Shown one piece after another: positions 27,335 to 35,383 of a stretch of DNA of 64,000 nucleotides. The position numbers were made by a program, and so were the translations under genes. The stretch's first letter is position 1; the number at the start of each line of letters is the position of its first letter. Source of the stretch: Polynucleobacter finlandensis. GTDB lineage: Bacteria > Pseudomonadota > Gammaproteobacteria > Burkholderiales > Burkholderiaceae. The notes under the pieces were generated by a model. That model saw only the letters and a program-made list of their open reading frames with translations. It was not told the DNA's origin and did not search any database. The stretch is from the NCBI RefSeq assembly GCF_018881755.1, contig NZ_JACVPS010000011.1, positions 35,655 to 99,654 of the forward strand, in the 5' to 3' direction.

Positions 27335-27978
27335 AGTACGAAGTATTAGTTGCTGATGACCACGCCATCATTCGTGATGGCCTGCGCAAGATATTGGCAG
27401 ATACGGATGATTTGGTGGTGGCTGGTGAGGCCGCTAACGGTAATCAAGCCTTGGAGAAGGTACGTGAGCGCGATTGGGCTATGGCAATTTTGGACTTATC
27501 CATGCCTGGCAGAAGCGGTATTGAATTGATCAAGCTCATCAAGGCTGAGCGTCCTAAGTTGCCAATCTTGATATTCAGTATGCACCCAGAAGAACAATAT
27601 GCAGTGCGGGCTATTCGGGCGGGCGCCTCTGGCTATCTGTCGAAAGAAGAAGATAGTGATAACTTCTTACCTGCAATCCGTAGAGTGGCAGCAGGCGGCA
27701 TGTTCATTAGCCCTAAAGTCGCTGAATTACTAGCTGCGGATGCCTCTCCTGGGGCCGCACACACACATGCACATAGCAAACTTTCTAATCGGGAACATGA
27801 GGTTCTGGTCCGCATTGTTAAAGGAATCAGCCTGACTGATATTGCGGATGAGTTCTCGCTCAGCATTAAGACTATTAGCACCCACAAAACCCACATTCTT
27901 TCAAAGTTGGGTTTAGCGAGCCAGGCTGACCTGATTCGCTATGCCATCGAGCATAAATTGCTCGATTTAGACAAATAA
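27331..27978 (+). CDS. NarL/FixJ-family response regulator
   Basis: 215 residues: receiver domain about 1-120 with Asp residues DDH near the start, phospho-acceptor Asp55 in AILDLSMPG, the switch residue region ILIFSMH and Lys in GYLSKEE. A linker rich in Ala/His follows (AAHTHAHSK), then a LuxR/NarL helix-turn-helix about 150-210 (LSNREHEVLVRIVKGISLTDIADEF...KTISTHKTHI). Cognate partner of the overlapping kinase. Such proteins bind 7-2-7 inverted heptamers as dimers, and a cluster with this layout lies directly downstream at 27998-28058, before the cytochrome operon. Confidence 0.9.
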   Translation: MKYEVLVADDHAIIRDGLRKILADTDDLVVAGEAANGNQALEKVRERDWAMAILDLSMPGRSGIELIKLIKAERPKLPILIFSMHPEEQYAVRAIRAGASGYLSKEEDSDNFLPAIRRVAAGGMFISPKVAELLAADASPGAAHTHAHSKLSNREHEVLVRIVKGISLTDIADEFSLSIKTISTHKTHILSKLGLASQADLIRYAIEHKLLDLDK

Positions 27979-27997
27979 GCAGAAATAAGCAGATTTG

Positions 27998-28058
27998 TCC
28001 TATCTCCTATAGGAATATTCCTATAGTTATTTACCTTAGCAATCCTATATCTATAGGA
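27998..28058. promoter_or_regulatory. cluster of inverted TCCTATA heptamers (predicted regulator operator)
   Basis: Within 61 bases: TCCTAT(C) at 27998, TCCTATA at 28005, 28019 and 28043, and the complement TATAGGA at 28008 and 28052. They build a perfect 20-base palindrome (28007-28026) and a 7-2-7 inverted repeat (28043-28049, 28052-28058) with a two-base spacer, the arrangement used by NarL-family dimers. A -10-like TAAAAT at 28071-28076 lies just downstream, so the 7-2-7 copy would overlap the -35 region (centre about -32.5). Confidence 0.65.
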
Positions 28059-28132
28059 CGCGTCAAAAAATAAAATTCTCCTTAAGTAATGAAGCCTTGG
28101 GTATTCCCGAGCCAGAACTAAAGGAGAATTAA

Positions 28133-28489
28133 ATGACGCAAGCTAAACAAATCATCCGCACTGTAGCAATCGCTGCTGCAGCTTTGGCATTCACATCAAT
28201 CGCGCACGCTGCCCCTGATGCAGATGCTGCTAAAGCACTGGCCAAGCAAAACAACTGCTTCAAATGCCATGCGGTCGATAAAGATAAAGATGGCCCGTCC
28301 TATCACAGCGTTGCCGAGAAATACAAAGGCAAACCAGGTGCTGAAGCCAAATTAATCAATCACATTACTTCTGGTGAAAAAGCAAAGTTCCCAGATGGTC
28401 ATGAAGAAGAGCACAAGATTGTAAAAACATCCCCACCAAAAGATCCAGAGCAGATTAAGAATTTGGTTCAGTGGATTTTGGCTCAGTAA
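28133..28489 (+). CDS. monoheme c-type cytochrome (MtoD-like by position)
   Basis: 118 residues with a signal peptide (ending AHA), so periplasmic. One heme motif NNCFKCHAV at residues 42-46. There is no Met after the initiator, so the usual His/Met ligation is impossible; the sixth ligand is probably a His (candidates in SYHS, NHIT, DGHEEEH). The C-terminal helix (PEQIKNLVQWILAQ) is typical of class I cytochromes. First gene of the heme operon, with AAGGAG before the ATG. By position it could be the periplasmic shuttle, as MtoD is proposed to be in iron oxidisers; orthology is inferred only from context. Confidence 0.8.
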   Translation: MTQAKQIIRTVAIAAAALAFTSIAHAAPDADAAKALAKQNNCFKCHAVDKDKDGPSYHSVAEKYKGKPGAEAKLINHITSGEKAKFPDGHEEEHKIVKTSPPKDPEQIKNLVQWILAQ

Positions 28490-28543
28490 GAACCAAACAA
28501 AGAAATAAGAACTCACTCGAAATCGTAAGCACGAGGAAAGCAA

Positions 28544-29521
28544 ATGAAGATCTTCAAAAAACTTCTAGTAATTAGCGCGGTAATGGGTGCCATTGGTTTG
28601 GCGCCCGTTGCATTTGCACAAAATAACTTGCCTGATTTAGGTCAGTCAAAAGCGAACATTGCAAAAGCCGCATTTAAAGAAGATGCCAAATGCACCAAGT
28701 GCCACGACGAGAGTGAAAATGCTCCTGTACTGTCTATTTATCAAACCAAGCATGGTGTGAAGGGTGACGACCGCACACCAAGCTGTACGTCTTGTCATGG
28801 TCAAAGTGACAAACACTTGGCTGGCGATAAAGACGGCAAGGGTCGTCCATCACCAGATTTTGTCTTTAAGAAGGGCGTTTACGATAAGAGCGCAAGTCAA
28901 GATCGTATGGATCGCTGCCAAACTTGCCACAAAGGAGAAAAGCGTACTAACTGGAACGGCTCACAGCACCAGGTGAATGATGTGGCCTGTAACGATTGCC
29001 ACGTAGTGCATAACCCAGTAGACAAGGTCAGGGTTAAAAAGACTCAAACTCAGGTTTGCTATACCTGCCATAAAGAACAACGTGCAGATAGCTACAAAAC
29101 ATCTACCCATCCAATTGAAGTAGGCAAAGTAGTGTGCTCCGACTGTCACAACCCACATGGTTCTGCAGGCCCATCATTACTCAAGAAAAATACTCTGAAT
29201 GAAACCTGCTTCCTTTGCCATGCAGAGAAACGCGGCCCAGTATTGTTCGAACATCAACCAGTGGTTGAGAACTGTGCAAACTGCCATACGCCTCATGGCT
29301 CGAATATCAGTCCATTGCTGAAAGATCGTCCTCCATTCTTATGCCAGGATTGTCATGATGGCCCACACGCTAGTCCTAGTGCATACGGTCCTAATATCAC
29401 CGGCGTTCAGGGTGGGTATCAAGGCAAGCCAAGTGCAAACGGTATGGGTAGAGCTTGCATGAATTGTCACGTAATGGTTCATGGCTCCAATAGTCCTGCT
29501 GGTGGATTCTTCCAACGTTAA
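28544..29521 (+). CDS. mtoA: decaheme c-type cytochrome, MtoA/PioA/MtrA (DmsE) family
   Basis: 325 residues with a signal peptide (ending AFAQ). Ten CXXCH motifs can be counted: CTKCH, CTSCH, CQTCH, CNDCH, CYTCH, CSDCH, CFLCH, CANCH, CQDCH, CMNCH. Length and heme number match the MtrA/MtoA/PioA family, in which the heme wire sits inside an outer-membrane barrel and carries electrons across it. The barrel gene follows after 29 bases. No longer N-terminal extension like that of PioA is present, so it is closer to MtoA/MtrA in layout. Whether electrons flow inward (iron oxidation) or outward cannot be decided from sequence. Confidence 0.85.
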   Translation: MKIFKKLLVISAVMGAIGLAPVAFAQNNLPDLGQSKANIAKAAFKEDAKCTKCHDESENAPVLSIYQTKHGVKGDDRTPSCTSCHGQSDKHLAGDKDGKGRPSPDFVFKKGVYDKSASQDRMDRCQTCHKGEKRTNWNGSQHQVNDVACNDCHVVHNPVDKVRVKKTQTQVCYTCHKEQRADSYKTSTHPIEVGKVVCSDCHNPHGSAGPSLLKKNTLNETCFLCHAEKRGPVLFEHQPVVENCANCHTPHGSNISPLLKDRPPFLCQDCHDGPHASPSAYGPNITGVQGGYQGKPSANGMGRACMNCHVMVHGSNSPAGGFFQR

Positions 29522-29550
29522 TGAACACAGTTGATCGATAAGAGGCTTGT

Positions 29551-31971
29551 ATGAAAAACAGATCTAAATTTAATTTACGGCTAAGCGCAATTACTGTAGG
29601 TGTGCTTGGGTTGTTTGCGGTAAGTTCTGCGATGGCAGATGATGAGGAAATTAAGGCGCTAACTCAGCCCAAAAGTTCAGTCCAGGTGGAGATGATTGGG
29701 GTTGATCAAAACTCTGCCAAGTTCGGTGAATACAACGGCCTAGCTGGGCATCCATCTGGTGCCTATCCAAATGGCGGATTTAGTGTCAAAGGTGGTAATG
29801 GTTATACCAATAATGAGCAGGGTGACACCACTCGTTATTCAGTCACTGGTGAAAATTTAGGCCTAACATCGCGCTCTGCTAACGCCTCTATTGCGGAACA
29901 GGGTAGCTGGAATTTTGGAGTTAACTTTGACCAACTTCAGCACAATATTACGAATACATATCAGACCCCATATAACGGATCTATGGGGGGTAATACCTTT
30001 ACCTTGCCAAGCAACCTTTCATCACCTAATGGTCTTGATAAAACGCAGCCAGGTAGTCAACCATTTTCACCAGCCGGAGTTGGTACAAACAAATCGGTAG
30101 TAAGTTCAGATTTACAAGGTATGGGTATTTCAACTACTCGATATAACACCACGCTTAACGGTACTGCGATTGTTGATAAGAGCCTTAATTTCACATTTGA
30201 ATATAATAATTTGGTTCAAACGGGCGCCAAATTGATGGCTTTTGGCGGCTCTACTTATGGGAATGGAACAGGTTCAAATAGCGGTAATGCTCAAGTTGTA
30301 TCCATCCTACCGAATCCAACGAATTATCAAACTGATACTCTGAATTTGGCAGTTAATTGGAAGGGTGAGAATTCATTTGTAACTGCCTCGTATTTTGGAT
30401 CTTTCTTCAAAGATAATTACAACTCTGTTAATTGGCAGGCTTTTAGTACAAATGCATCGGGCTCGACAGCACTTACCCCAATGCAGACGATGAGTACGGC
30501 CCCAAGCAATGCCTTTAATCAATTAAATTTAAACGGCGGATATGATTTTTCATCGAAGACTAAATTAACAAGCAATATTTCAATTGGTCAAAATACTCAA
30601 AATCAAGGTTTCGGTGGCACATATGATGCTGCCATGGTGACCCCAAGCCAAAACAGCACTTTGAAGTCTGCATATGCTTTACCTACTTCTTCAATGAATG
30701 GCTTAGTCAATACAACTCATGCGGATATTAAACTTACGGATCAATCTGTTAAAGATTTGAACCTGTCTGCAAGCGCAAAGTATGACGAAAGAAATAATTT
30801 AACCCAGTCCAATATATATAACTTCTCCTCATTGAGCGGGACTGCGGGTCTGTATCCCAATACTCCTTTGAGTAATAAGCAGCTCCAACTGGCATTGGGT
30901 GGAGACTATCGTTTGACTAAAGATCAAAAACTGAATTTGACTTTGGCAAACAATAATATTGAACGCTGGTGTAATCAGTATGGGGCAGCAAATAGTTTGG
31001 GTGGAAATGCAGCCAACTATCCAGGAGGCACAAATTGTGTCAATGCCACCAGCAGTAACGAAAACGTGGCGAACTTAGCCTATAAACTAAAGGCAAATGA
31101 AGATTTAAATTTTAAAGCGATAGCCGGTTATAGTAATCGAAAAACGCAGTGGAATCAGCAGGCATTAGCAGCATTTGTGGATAACAACATTAATGGCAGT
31201 AGTAGTTATGCTCCTGGCTACAACGGCGCTAATGCAATCGGCTTCCAGCCTTACTTCGAAGCTTCTCGCAAGCAATTCTTGGGCAAGGCAAATGCTAATT
31301 GGCAAGCGACTGAAAATCTTGGCATTACCTTGGGTGGAAAATATACGAATGATCTCTATCCTGACTCTACATATGGCGTTCAAAATGGTAATTCTTGGAG
31401 CTTGAATTTAGATGGTACATATGCTTATGCTGAGAAGGGCACAGTTTCTGCTTATGCTACGCAACAAAATCAATTCCGAACAATGACTAACTTGCAAAGT
31501 ACTACAACGGGTGCTTGGAATAATTCATTGACAAACAAGGCTACTACTGTAGGCGTAGGCTTTAAGCAGGCTGACCTTATTGAGGGCAAATTGACTCTAA
31601 CAGGTGATGCCACAATGTCTTTTGCTGCGTCACAATACAGCACAGGAATTCCTTATGCGGTTGCTGGAAGTGGTTCTGGAATTGCTACGGTAGCGGCGGG
31701 CTGTTCCGCCCCAAACTCAGTATATAACTGTGGCATGTTGCCTGCCATCCAGAATAATCTGGGGATCATTAAGTTGGGGGGTAGTTACCAGGTTGATAAA
31801 AATTCAAAAGTTGGGTTGATGTACTGGTATCAACATCTGTATAGCAATGATTACTATTACAACGCTTATCAGTATGGAAGCGCACCAACTGGTGTAATGC
31901 CAACAAACCAAACAGCCCCAAGTTATAACGTAAATGTATTCGCAGTTAATTACACCTACACCTTTGATTGA
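29551..31971 (+). CDS. mtoB: outer-membrane beta-barrel of porin-cytochrome complex, MtoB/PioB/MtrB family
   Basis: 806 residues with a signal peptide (ending SAMA). The rest is an alternating polar/hydrophobic pattern rich in Asn, Thr, Ser, Tyr and Gly, ending VNYTYTFD, the usual last barrel strand with terminal aromatic-Asp. Length fits the 26-28-strand MtrB/PioB barrels. No CXXC pair near the mature N-terminus is seen. Internal cysteines lie in two pairs (CNQY...GTNC and CSAP...YNC), probably in surface loops. It sheathes the decaheme cytochrome encoded just upstream. No outer-surface MtrC/OmcA-type cytochrome is present, as in MtoAB and PioAB systems. Confidence 0.8.
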   Translation: MKNRSKFNLRLSAITVGVLGLFAVSSAMADDEEIKALTQPKSSVQVEMIGVDQNSAKFGEYNGLAGHPSGAYPNGGFSVKGGNGYTNNEQGDTTRYSVTGENLGLTSRSANASIAEQGSWNFGVNFDQLQHNITNTYQTPYNGSMGGNTFTLPSNLSSPNGLDKTQPGSQPFSPAGVGTNKSVVSSDLQGMGISTTRYNTTLNGTAIVDKSLNFTFEYNNLVQTGAKLMAFGGSTYGNGTGSNSGNAQVVSILPNPTNYQTDTLNLAVNWKGENSFVTASYFGSFFKDNYNSVNWQAFSTNASGSTALTPMQTMSTAPSNAFNQLNLNGGYDFSSKTKLTSNISIGQNTQNQGFGGTYDAAMVTPSQNSTLKSAYALPTSSMNGLVNTTHADIKLTDQSVKDLNLSASAKYDERNNLTQSNIYNFSSLSGTAGLYPNTPLSNKQLQLALGGDYRLTKDQKLNLTLANNNIERWCNQYGAANSLGGNAANYPGGTNCVNATSSNENVANLAYKLKANEDLNFKAIAGYSNRKTQWNQQALAAFVDNNINGSSSYAPGYNGANAIGFQPYFEASRKQFLGKANANWQATENLGITLGGKYTNDLYPDSTYGVQNGNSWSLNLDGTYAYAEKGTVSAYATQQNQFRTMTNLQSTTTGAWNNSLTNKATTVGVGFKQADLIEGKLTLTGDATMSFAASQYSTGIPYAVAGSGSGIATVAAGCSAPNSVYNCGMLPAIQNNLGIIKLGGSYQVDKNSKVGLMYWYQHLYSNDYYYNAYQYGSAPTGVMPTNQTAPSYNVNVFAVNYTYTFD

Positions 31972-32011
31972 TACCTTCGGAATACCTTTAAATAAAAGAA
32001 CGGATTAAATT

Positions 32012-32608
32012 ATGGAAACTAAACAACCAGGTGCATTAAAGCGTTTTTGGGCTTTCGTTAAGAAACCTAGTGCCAAGTATTCCATACTGGCCATTTTCTC
32101 CGTTGCTTTTATCTCGGGTATTTTGTTCTGGGGTGCATTCAATACTGGAATGGAAGCGACTAATACTCTGGCTTTCTGTACCACTTGCCACGAGATGCGT
32201 GACAACGTGTATCAGGAATACAAAGAAACGATTCACTATAGCAACCGTACTGGTGTACGTGCTATTTGTTCTGATTGCCATGTGCCAAAAGACTGGACTC
32301 ATAAGATGATTCGCAAGTCACAGGCTGCATTTGAAGTTTGGGGCAAGATTACGGGTTCTATCGATACGCGTGAGAAGTTCGAGGCTAAGCGTATGGAGTT
32401 GGCTAGCCACGAATGGGCGCGTATGAAGGGGAATAATTCACGCGAATGCCGTAACTGCCATGATTTTGATGCGATGAGCCCAGAATTGCAGAAGCAGACG
32501 CCTTATAAGAAGCATATGAAGGCAAAAGAGTCTGGCAAGACCTGTATTGACTGCCATAAGGGTATTGCGCATCAACTGCCTAAAGAGTATGAAGAGTCTG
32601 ACGATTAA
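32012..32608 (+). CDS. tetraheme NapC/NirT-family quinol-linked cytochrome (CymA-like)
   Basis: 198 residues: a single N-terminal membrane helix (about residues 22-45, ILAIFSVAFISGILFWGAF) and a periplasmic domain with four CXXCH motifs (FCTTCHEM, ICSDCHVP, CRNCHDF, CIDCHKG). Members exchange electrons between the membrane quinone pool and periplasmic partners. As last gene of the operon it completes a chain: quinone pool, NapC/CymA-type cytochrome, periplasmic monoheme or decaheme cytochrome, outside. A stem-loop follows at 32638-32670. Confidence 0.85.
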   Translation: METKQPGALKRFWAFVKKPSAKYSILAIFSVAFISGILFWGAFNTGMEATNTLAFCTTCHEMRDNVYQEYKETIHYSNRTGVRAICSDCHVPKDWTHKMIRKSQAAFEVWGKITGSIDTREKFEAKRMELASHEWARMKGNNSRECRNCHDFDAMSPELQKQTPYKKHMKAKESGKTCIDCHKGIAHQLPKEYEESDD

Positions 32609-32637
32609 GGTTTGACAGCCTGTTAAGGCTCTTGGAC

Positions 32638-32670
32638 AATGGCTGGGATGGTTCAATCCCGGCCATTTTC
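32638..32670 (+). terminator. strong hairpin between the heme operon and ccmA
   Basis: AATGGC(T)GGGAT pairs with ATCCC(G)GCCATT (12 pairs, GGTTCA loop) and a TTTT run overlaps the 3' side. The ccmA start is only about six bases later, so it may attenuate read-through into ccm rather than fully separate the operons. Confidence 0.65.
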
Positions 32671-32675
32671 TATTC

Positions 32676-33329
32676 ATGACTACTCATATTTCAGAACCTC
32701 CTAATTTGTCTTTGAAGCCATCCTCACTTCGCGCCAATGCATTAACCTGCGTTCGGGGTGAGCGCACCCTTTTTACGGGTTTAGATTTGGAAGTTTCTGC
32801 TGGTGAGTGGTTGCATGTTCGTGGCGAAAATGGCATTGGTAAAACTAGCCTGTTGCGCCTCTTGTCTGGTTTAACAAAACCTGCGGCAGGTGAAATCTTT
32901 TGGAATGAGCAATTGATTTCTGCTGATCCTTCTGAGTACCATCGCAATCTTCTCTTTTTAGGTCACCGAGATTCTCTCAAGGAAGATCTCACTGCGCTTG
33001 AAAATCTTTCCATTGCCACGGCATTGGATGGGATAGCTGTTACTGAAGATAAGATCTTGCTGGCCTTGCATCGCTTTGGTTTAAGGGGGCGAGAGGATTT
33101 GCCCGTTAATTGTTTATCAGCTGGCCAAAAGCGTAGGGTGCTTCTGGCCAGATTGCTGTTGCGCCAGGCAAAACTGTGGATTTTGGATGAGCCCTTTAAC
33201 GCTCTAGATGTGCGTGCTGTTGAGATGCTCTCCGAATTAATCTTGGAACACATTGCTTCTGGCGGCATGGCAATCATGACTAGTCATCAAGAGATTCCGA
33301 TGCCGAACGGCAGGGTGGTCCAGCTATGA
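32676..33329 (+). CDS. ccmA: cytochrome c maturation ABC ATPase CcmA
   Basis: 217 residues. Walker A GENGIGKTSL, signature LSAGQKRRVLLARL, Walker B LWILDEPFNALD, and a switch His in MTSHQE. It works with CcmB and CcmC to release heme-loaded CcmE. First gene of a complete ccmABCDEFGHI order; the stop overlaps ccmB (ATGA). Placement next to a 16-heme gene set suggests joint supply of heme attachment. Confidence 0.95.
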   Translation: MTTHISEPPNLSLKPSSLRANALTCVRGERTLFTGLDLEVSAGEWLHVRGENGIGKTSLLRLLSGLTKPAAGEIFWNEQLISADPSEYHRNLLFLGHRDSLKEDLTALENLSIATALDGIAVTEDKILLALHRFGLRGREDLPVNCLSAGQKRRVLLARLLLRQAKLWILDEPFNALDVRAVEMLSELILEHIASGGMAIMTSHQEIPMPNGRVVQL

Positions 33330-33991
33330 GCGCATTCTTAGCCATCATTCGCCGGGACTTGCTCTTGGTAATGCGCCGCAAGAGCGAAGTACTCACTATC
33401 TTGTTCTTCTTTGTGATTGTGACTAGTCTGTTTCCGCTGGGCATTGGGGCGGATACAGCGCTTCTGCGTAAGATTGCCCCTGGGGTGATTTGGGTCACTG
33501 CCTTGTTATCGACCATGTTGGGCCTACAACGCCTTTTTGCCACGGATTTTGCCGATGGGACCCTGGAACAAATGGCACTTTCACCAACTCCATTGGCCCT
33601 GCTCGTGGGGGGTAAAATTGCTGCACACTGGTTGGTATGCGGTTTGCCATTGGCCTTATTGGCACCGGTGATCGGCATTCAGTTTGATCTGGATGCCAGC
33701 ACCTTAGGAACTGTGATTTTGACACTATTAATAGGTACACCGATTTTGTCTTTGATTGGAGCGATTGGCGCTGCATTGACCCTGGGTGTGCGTGGTGGTG
33801 GCGTCTTATTAAGTCTTTTAGTTCTCCCTCTCTACATTCCGGTGCTCATTTTTGGCGCTGGTGCTGTCTATGCGCAAAGTGTTGGGCTTGATGTGGGTGG
33901 ACATTATTCGTTATTAGGCGCTTTGCTAGTCTTGGCTTTATTTTTTGCTCCCTGGGCAACCACCGCTGCAGTAAGGATTGCAATCGAATGA
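33326..33991 (+). CDS. ccmB: cytochrome c maturation permease CcmB
   Basis: 221 residues, six membrane segments predicted by eye. The N-terminal amphipathic stretch FLAIIRRDLLLVMRRKSEVL and the central FADGTLEQMALSP are characteristic of CcmB. It forms the membrane part of the CcmAB transporter. Overlaps both neighbours by four bases. Confidence 0.95.
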   Translation: MSAFLAIIRRDLLLVMRRKSEVLTILFFFVIVTSLFPLGIGADTALLRKIAPGVIWVTALLSTMLGLQRLFATDFADGTLEQMALSPTPLALLVGGKIAAHWLVCGLPLALLAPVIGIQFDLDASTLGTVILTLLIGTPILSLIGAIGAALTLGVRGGGVLLSLLVLPLYIPVLIFGAGAVYAQSVGLDVGGHYSLLGALLVLALFFAPWATTAAVRIAIE

Positions 33992-34764
33992 GTTCTATTC
34001 TTGATAGTCGTTCTGGCCGCACTAACCAGTTAGTCAATTGGTTTAAGTTTTCCAGTCCCGCCACTTTTTATCCATTAGCCGGGAAACTCATTCCATTCTT
34101 TTGGGCGCTCGCAATCATTTTCGGTATTGCTGGTTTATGGATTAGCTTCTTCGTTGCGCCAGTAGACGCAGTGCAAGGACAAGGCTACCGCATCATTTTT
34201 GTCCACGTACCAGCTTCGTGGATGTCGATGTTTATCTACATCATGATGGCGATTTGGGCTGGCTTAGGGTTAGTGTTTAATACGCGCCTGTCTGCCATGA
34301 TGGCTCAAGCTTTAGCGCCTACCGGTGCGTTAATGGCCTTCATATCACTGTGGACTGGTGCTTTCTGGGGTAAGCCCATGTGGGGTGCTTGGTGGGTATG
34401 GGATGCCCGCCTCACTTCTGAACTCATTCTTCTCTTTTTATACCTTGGCTTTATGGCCCTGCAGGCCTCGATTGATGATCCACGTCGCGCAGATAAAGCG
34501 GGCGCCATTTTGGCTTTAGTTGGTGTAGTCAATGTTCCAATAATTTACTTTTCGGTGAAGTGGTGGAATACCTTGCATCAAGGCGCATCGGTTTCTATTA
34601 ACAAATCACCCTCAATGGCGCACACCATGTTGTGGGGAATGCTCTTAGTGGCTTTGTGTTTCTGGATGTATTCGATTGCGATTGCGTTGATGCGAGTGCG
34701 AACGATTATTTTGGAGCGTGAGTCTCACTCTGATTGGGTGAGAACTTTGGAAGGGGTGAAGTAA
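33988..34764 (+). CDS. ccmC: heme handling protein CcmC
   Basis: 258 residues, six membrane segments. The tryptophan-rich WGAWWVWDARLTSEL motif of the heme-handling superfamily is present, with flanking periplasmic His residues (HVPASWM and NTLHQGASV). CcmC presents heme to CcmE in the periplasm. ATG overlaps the ccmB stop. Confidence 0.95.
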   Translation: MSSILDSRSGRTNQLVNWFKFSSPATFYPLAGKLIPFFWALAIIFGIAGLWISFFVAPVDAVQGQGYRIIFVHVPASWMSMFIYIMMAIWAGLGLVFNTRLSAMMAQALAPTGALMAFISLWTGAFWGKPMWGAWWVWDARLTSELILLFLYLGFMALQASIDDPRRADKAGAILALVGVVNVPIIYFSVKWWNTLHQGASVSINKSPSMAHTMLWGMLLVALCFWMYSIAIALMRVRTIILERESHSDWVRTLEGVK

Positions 34765-34766
34765 TC

Positions 34767-34955
34767 ATGTGGAATTCACCGGCGGAATTTTTTGCTATGG
34801 GCGGATACGCCTTATATGTATGGAGTAGCTTTGGAGTCTGTGCTTTGATTTTGGTGCTTGAGCCCATTGCCATTAATGCGCGTCGTAAAAAGATTGTGCA
34901 AAGATTGCAGCGCGAGATTCGTGCTGAGAAATTCGATAAAGAAGGAATGAAGTGA
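34767..34955 (+). CDS. ccmD: heme exporter accessory protein CcmD
   Basis: 62 residues, ATG at 34767, two bases after ccmC. One membrane helix (about 12-36) followed by a charged cytoplasmic tail ([14 protein letters not shown]), as in CcmD. The conserved Tyr of the periplasmic end may be in GGYALYVW. Needed for release of heme-CcmE. Its stop overlaps the GTG of ccmE. Confidence 0.85.
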   Translation: MWNSPAEFFAMGGYALYVWSSFGVCALILVLEPIAINARRKKIVQRLQREIRAEKFDKEGMK

Positions 34956-35383
34956 AACCAAGACATAAACGGGCGCTGATGATTGTTGGTGCCTTAGCGA
35001 CATTAGCCATTGCTGCAGTTCTGATTCTCAATGCATTAAATAGCAATATTGCCCTCTACGTCACTCCTAGTGAAGTTGCTGCTGGTAAAGCGCCCAAGGG
35101 TCAAACATTCCGCATTGGCGGTATGGTGAAAGATGGCTCACTCAAGCGCGATGAATTGGTGGTGCACTTCATCATTACTGATTTGGTTCAAGAGATTCCT
35201 GTTTCTTATAAAGGCATTCTTCCGGATTTGTTTAAAGAGGGCAAGGGCGCTGTTGTCCAAGGCAAGTTGGATCCCGATGGACAATTCGTTGCTAGCGAAG
35301 TGCTTGCTAAGCATGATGAGAATTACATGCCGCCAGAGGCAAAGCATGCTTTAGAGCAAGCGCAGAAAAACGGAGCCAAATAA
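34952..35383 (+). CDS. ccmE: periplasmic heme chaperone CcmE
   Basis: 143 residues, GTG start overlapping ccmD. N-terminal membrane anchor (about 9-27) and an OB-fold domain. The heme-binding His is in [12 protein letters not shown], giving the HxxxY pattern of class I CcmE proteins. It carries heme covalently to the CcmFH ligase. Confidence 0.95.
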   Translation: MKPRHKRALMIVGALATLAIAAVLILNALNSNIALYVTPSEVAAGKAPKGQTFRIGGMVKDGSLKRDELVVHFIITDLVQEIPVSYKGILPDLFKEGKGAVVQGKLDPDGQFVASEVLAKHDENYMPPEAKHALEQAQKNGAK

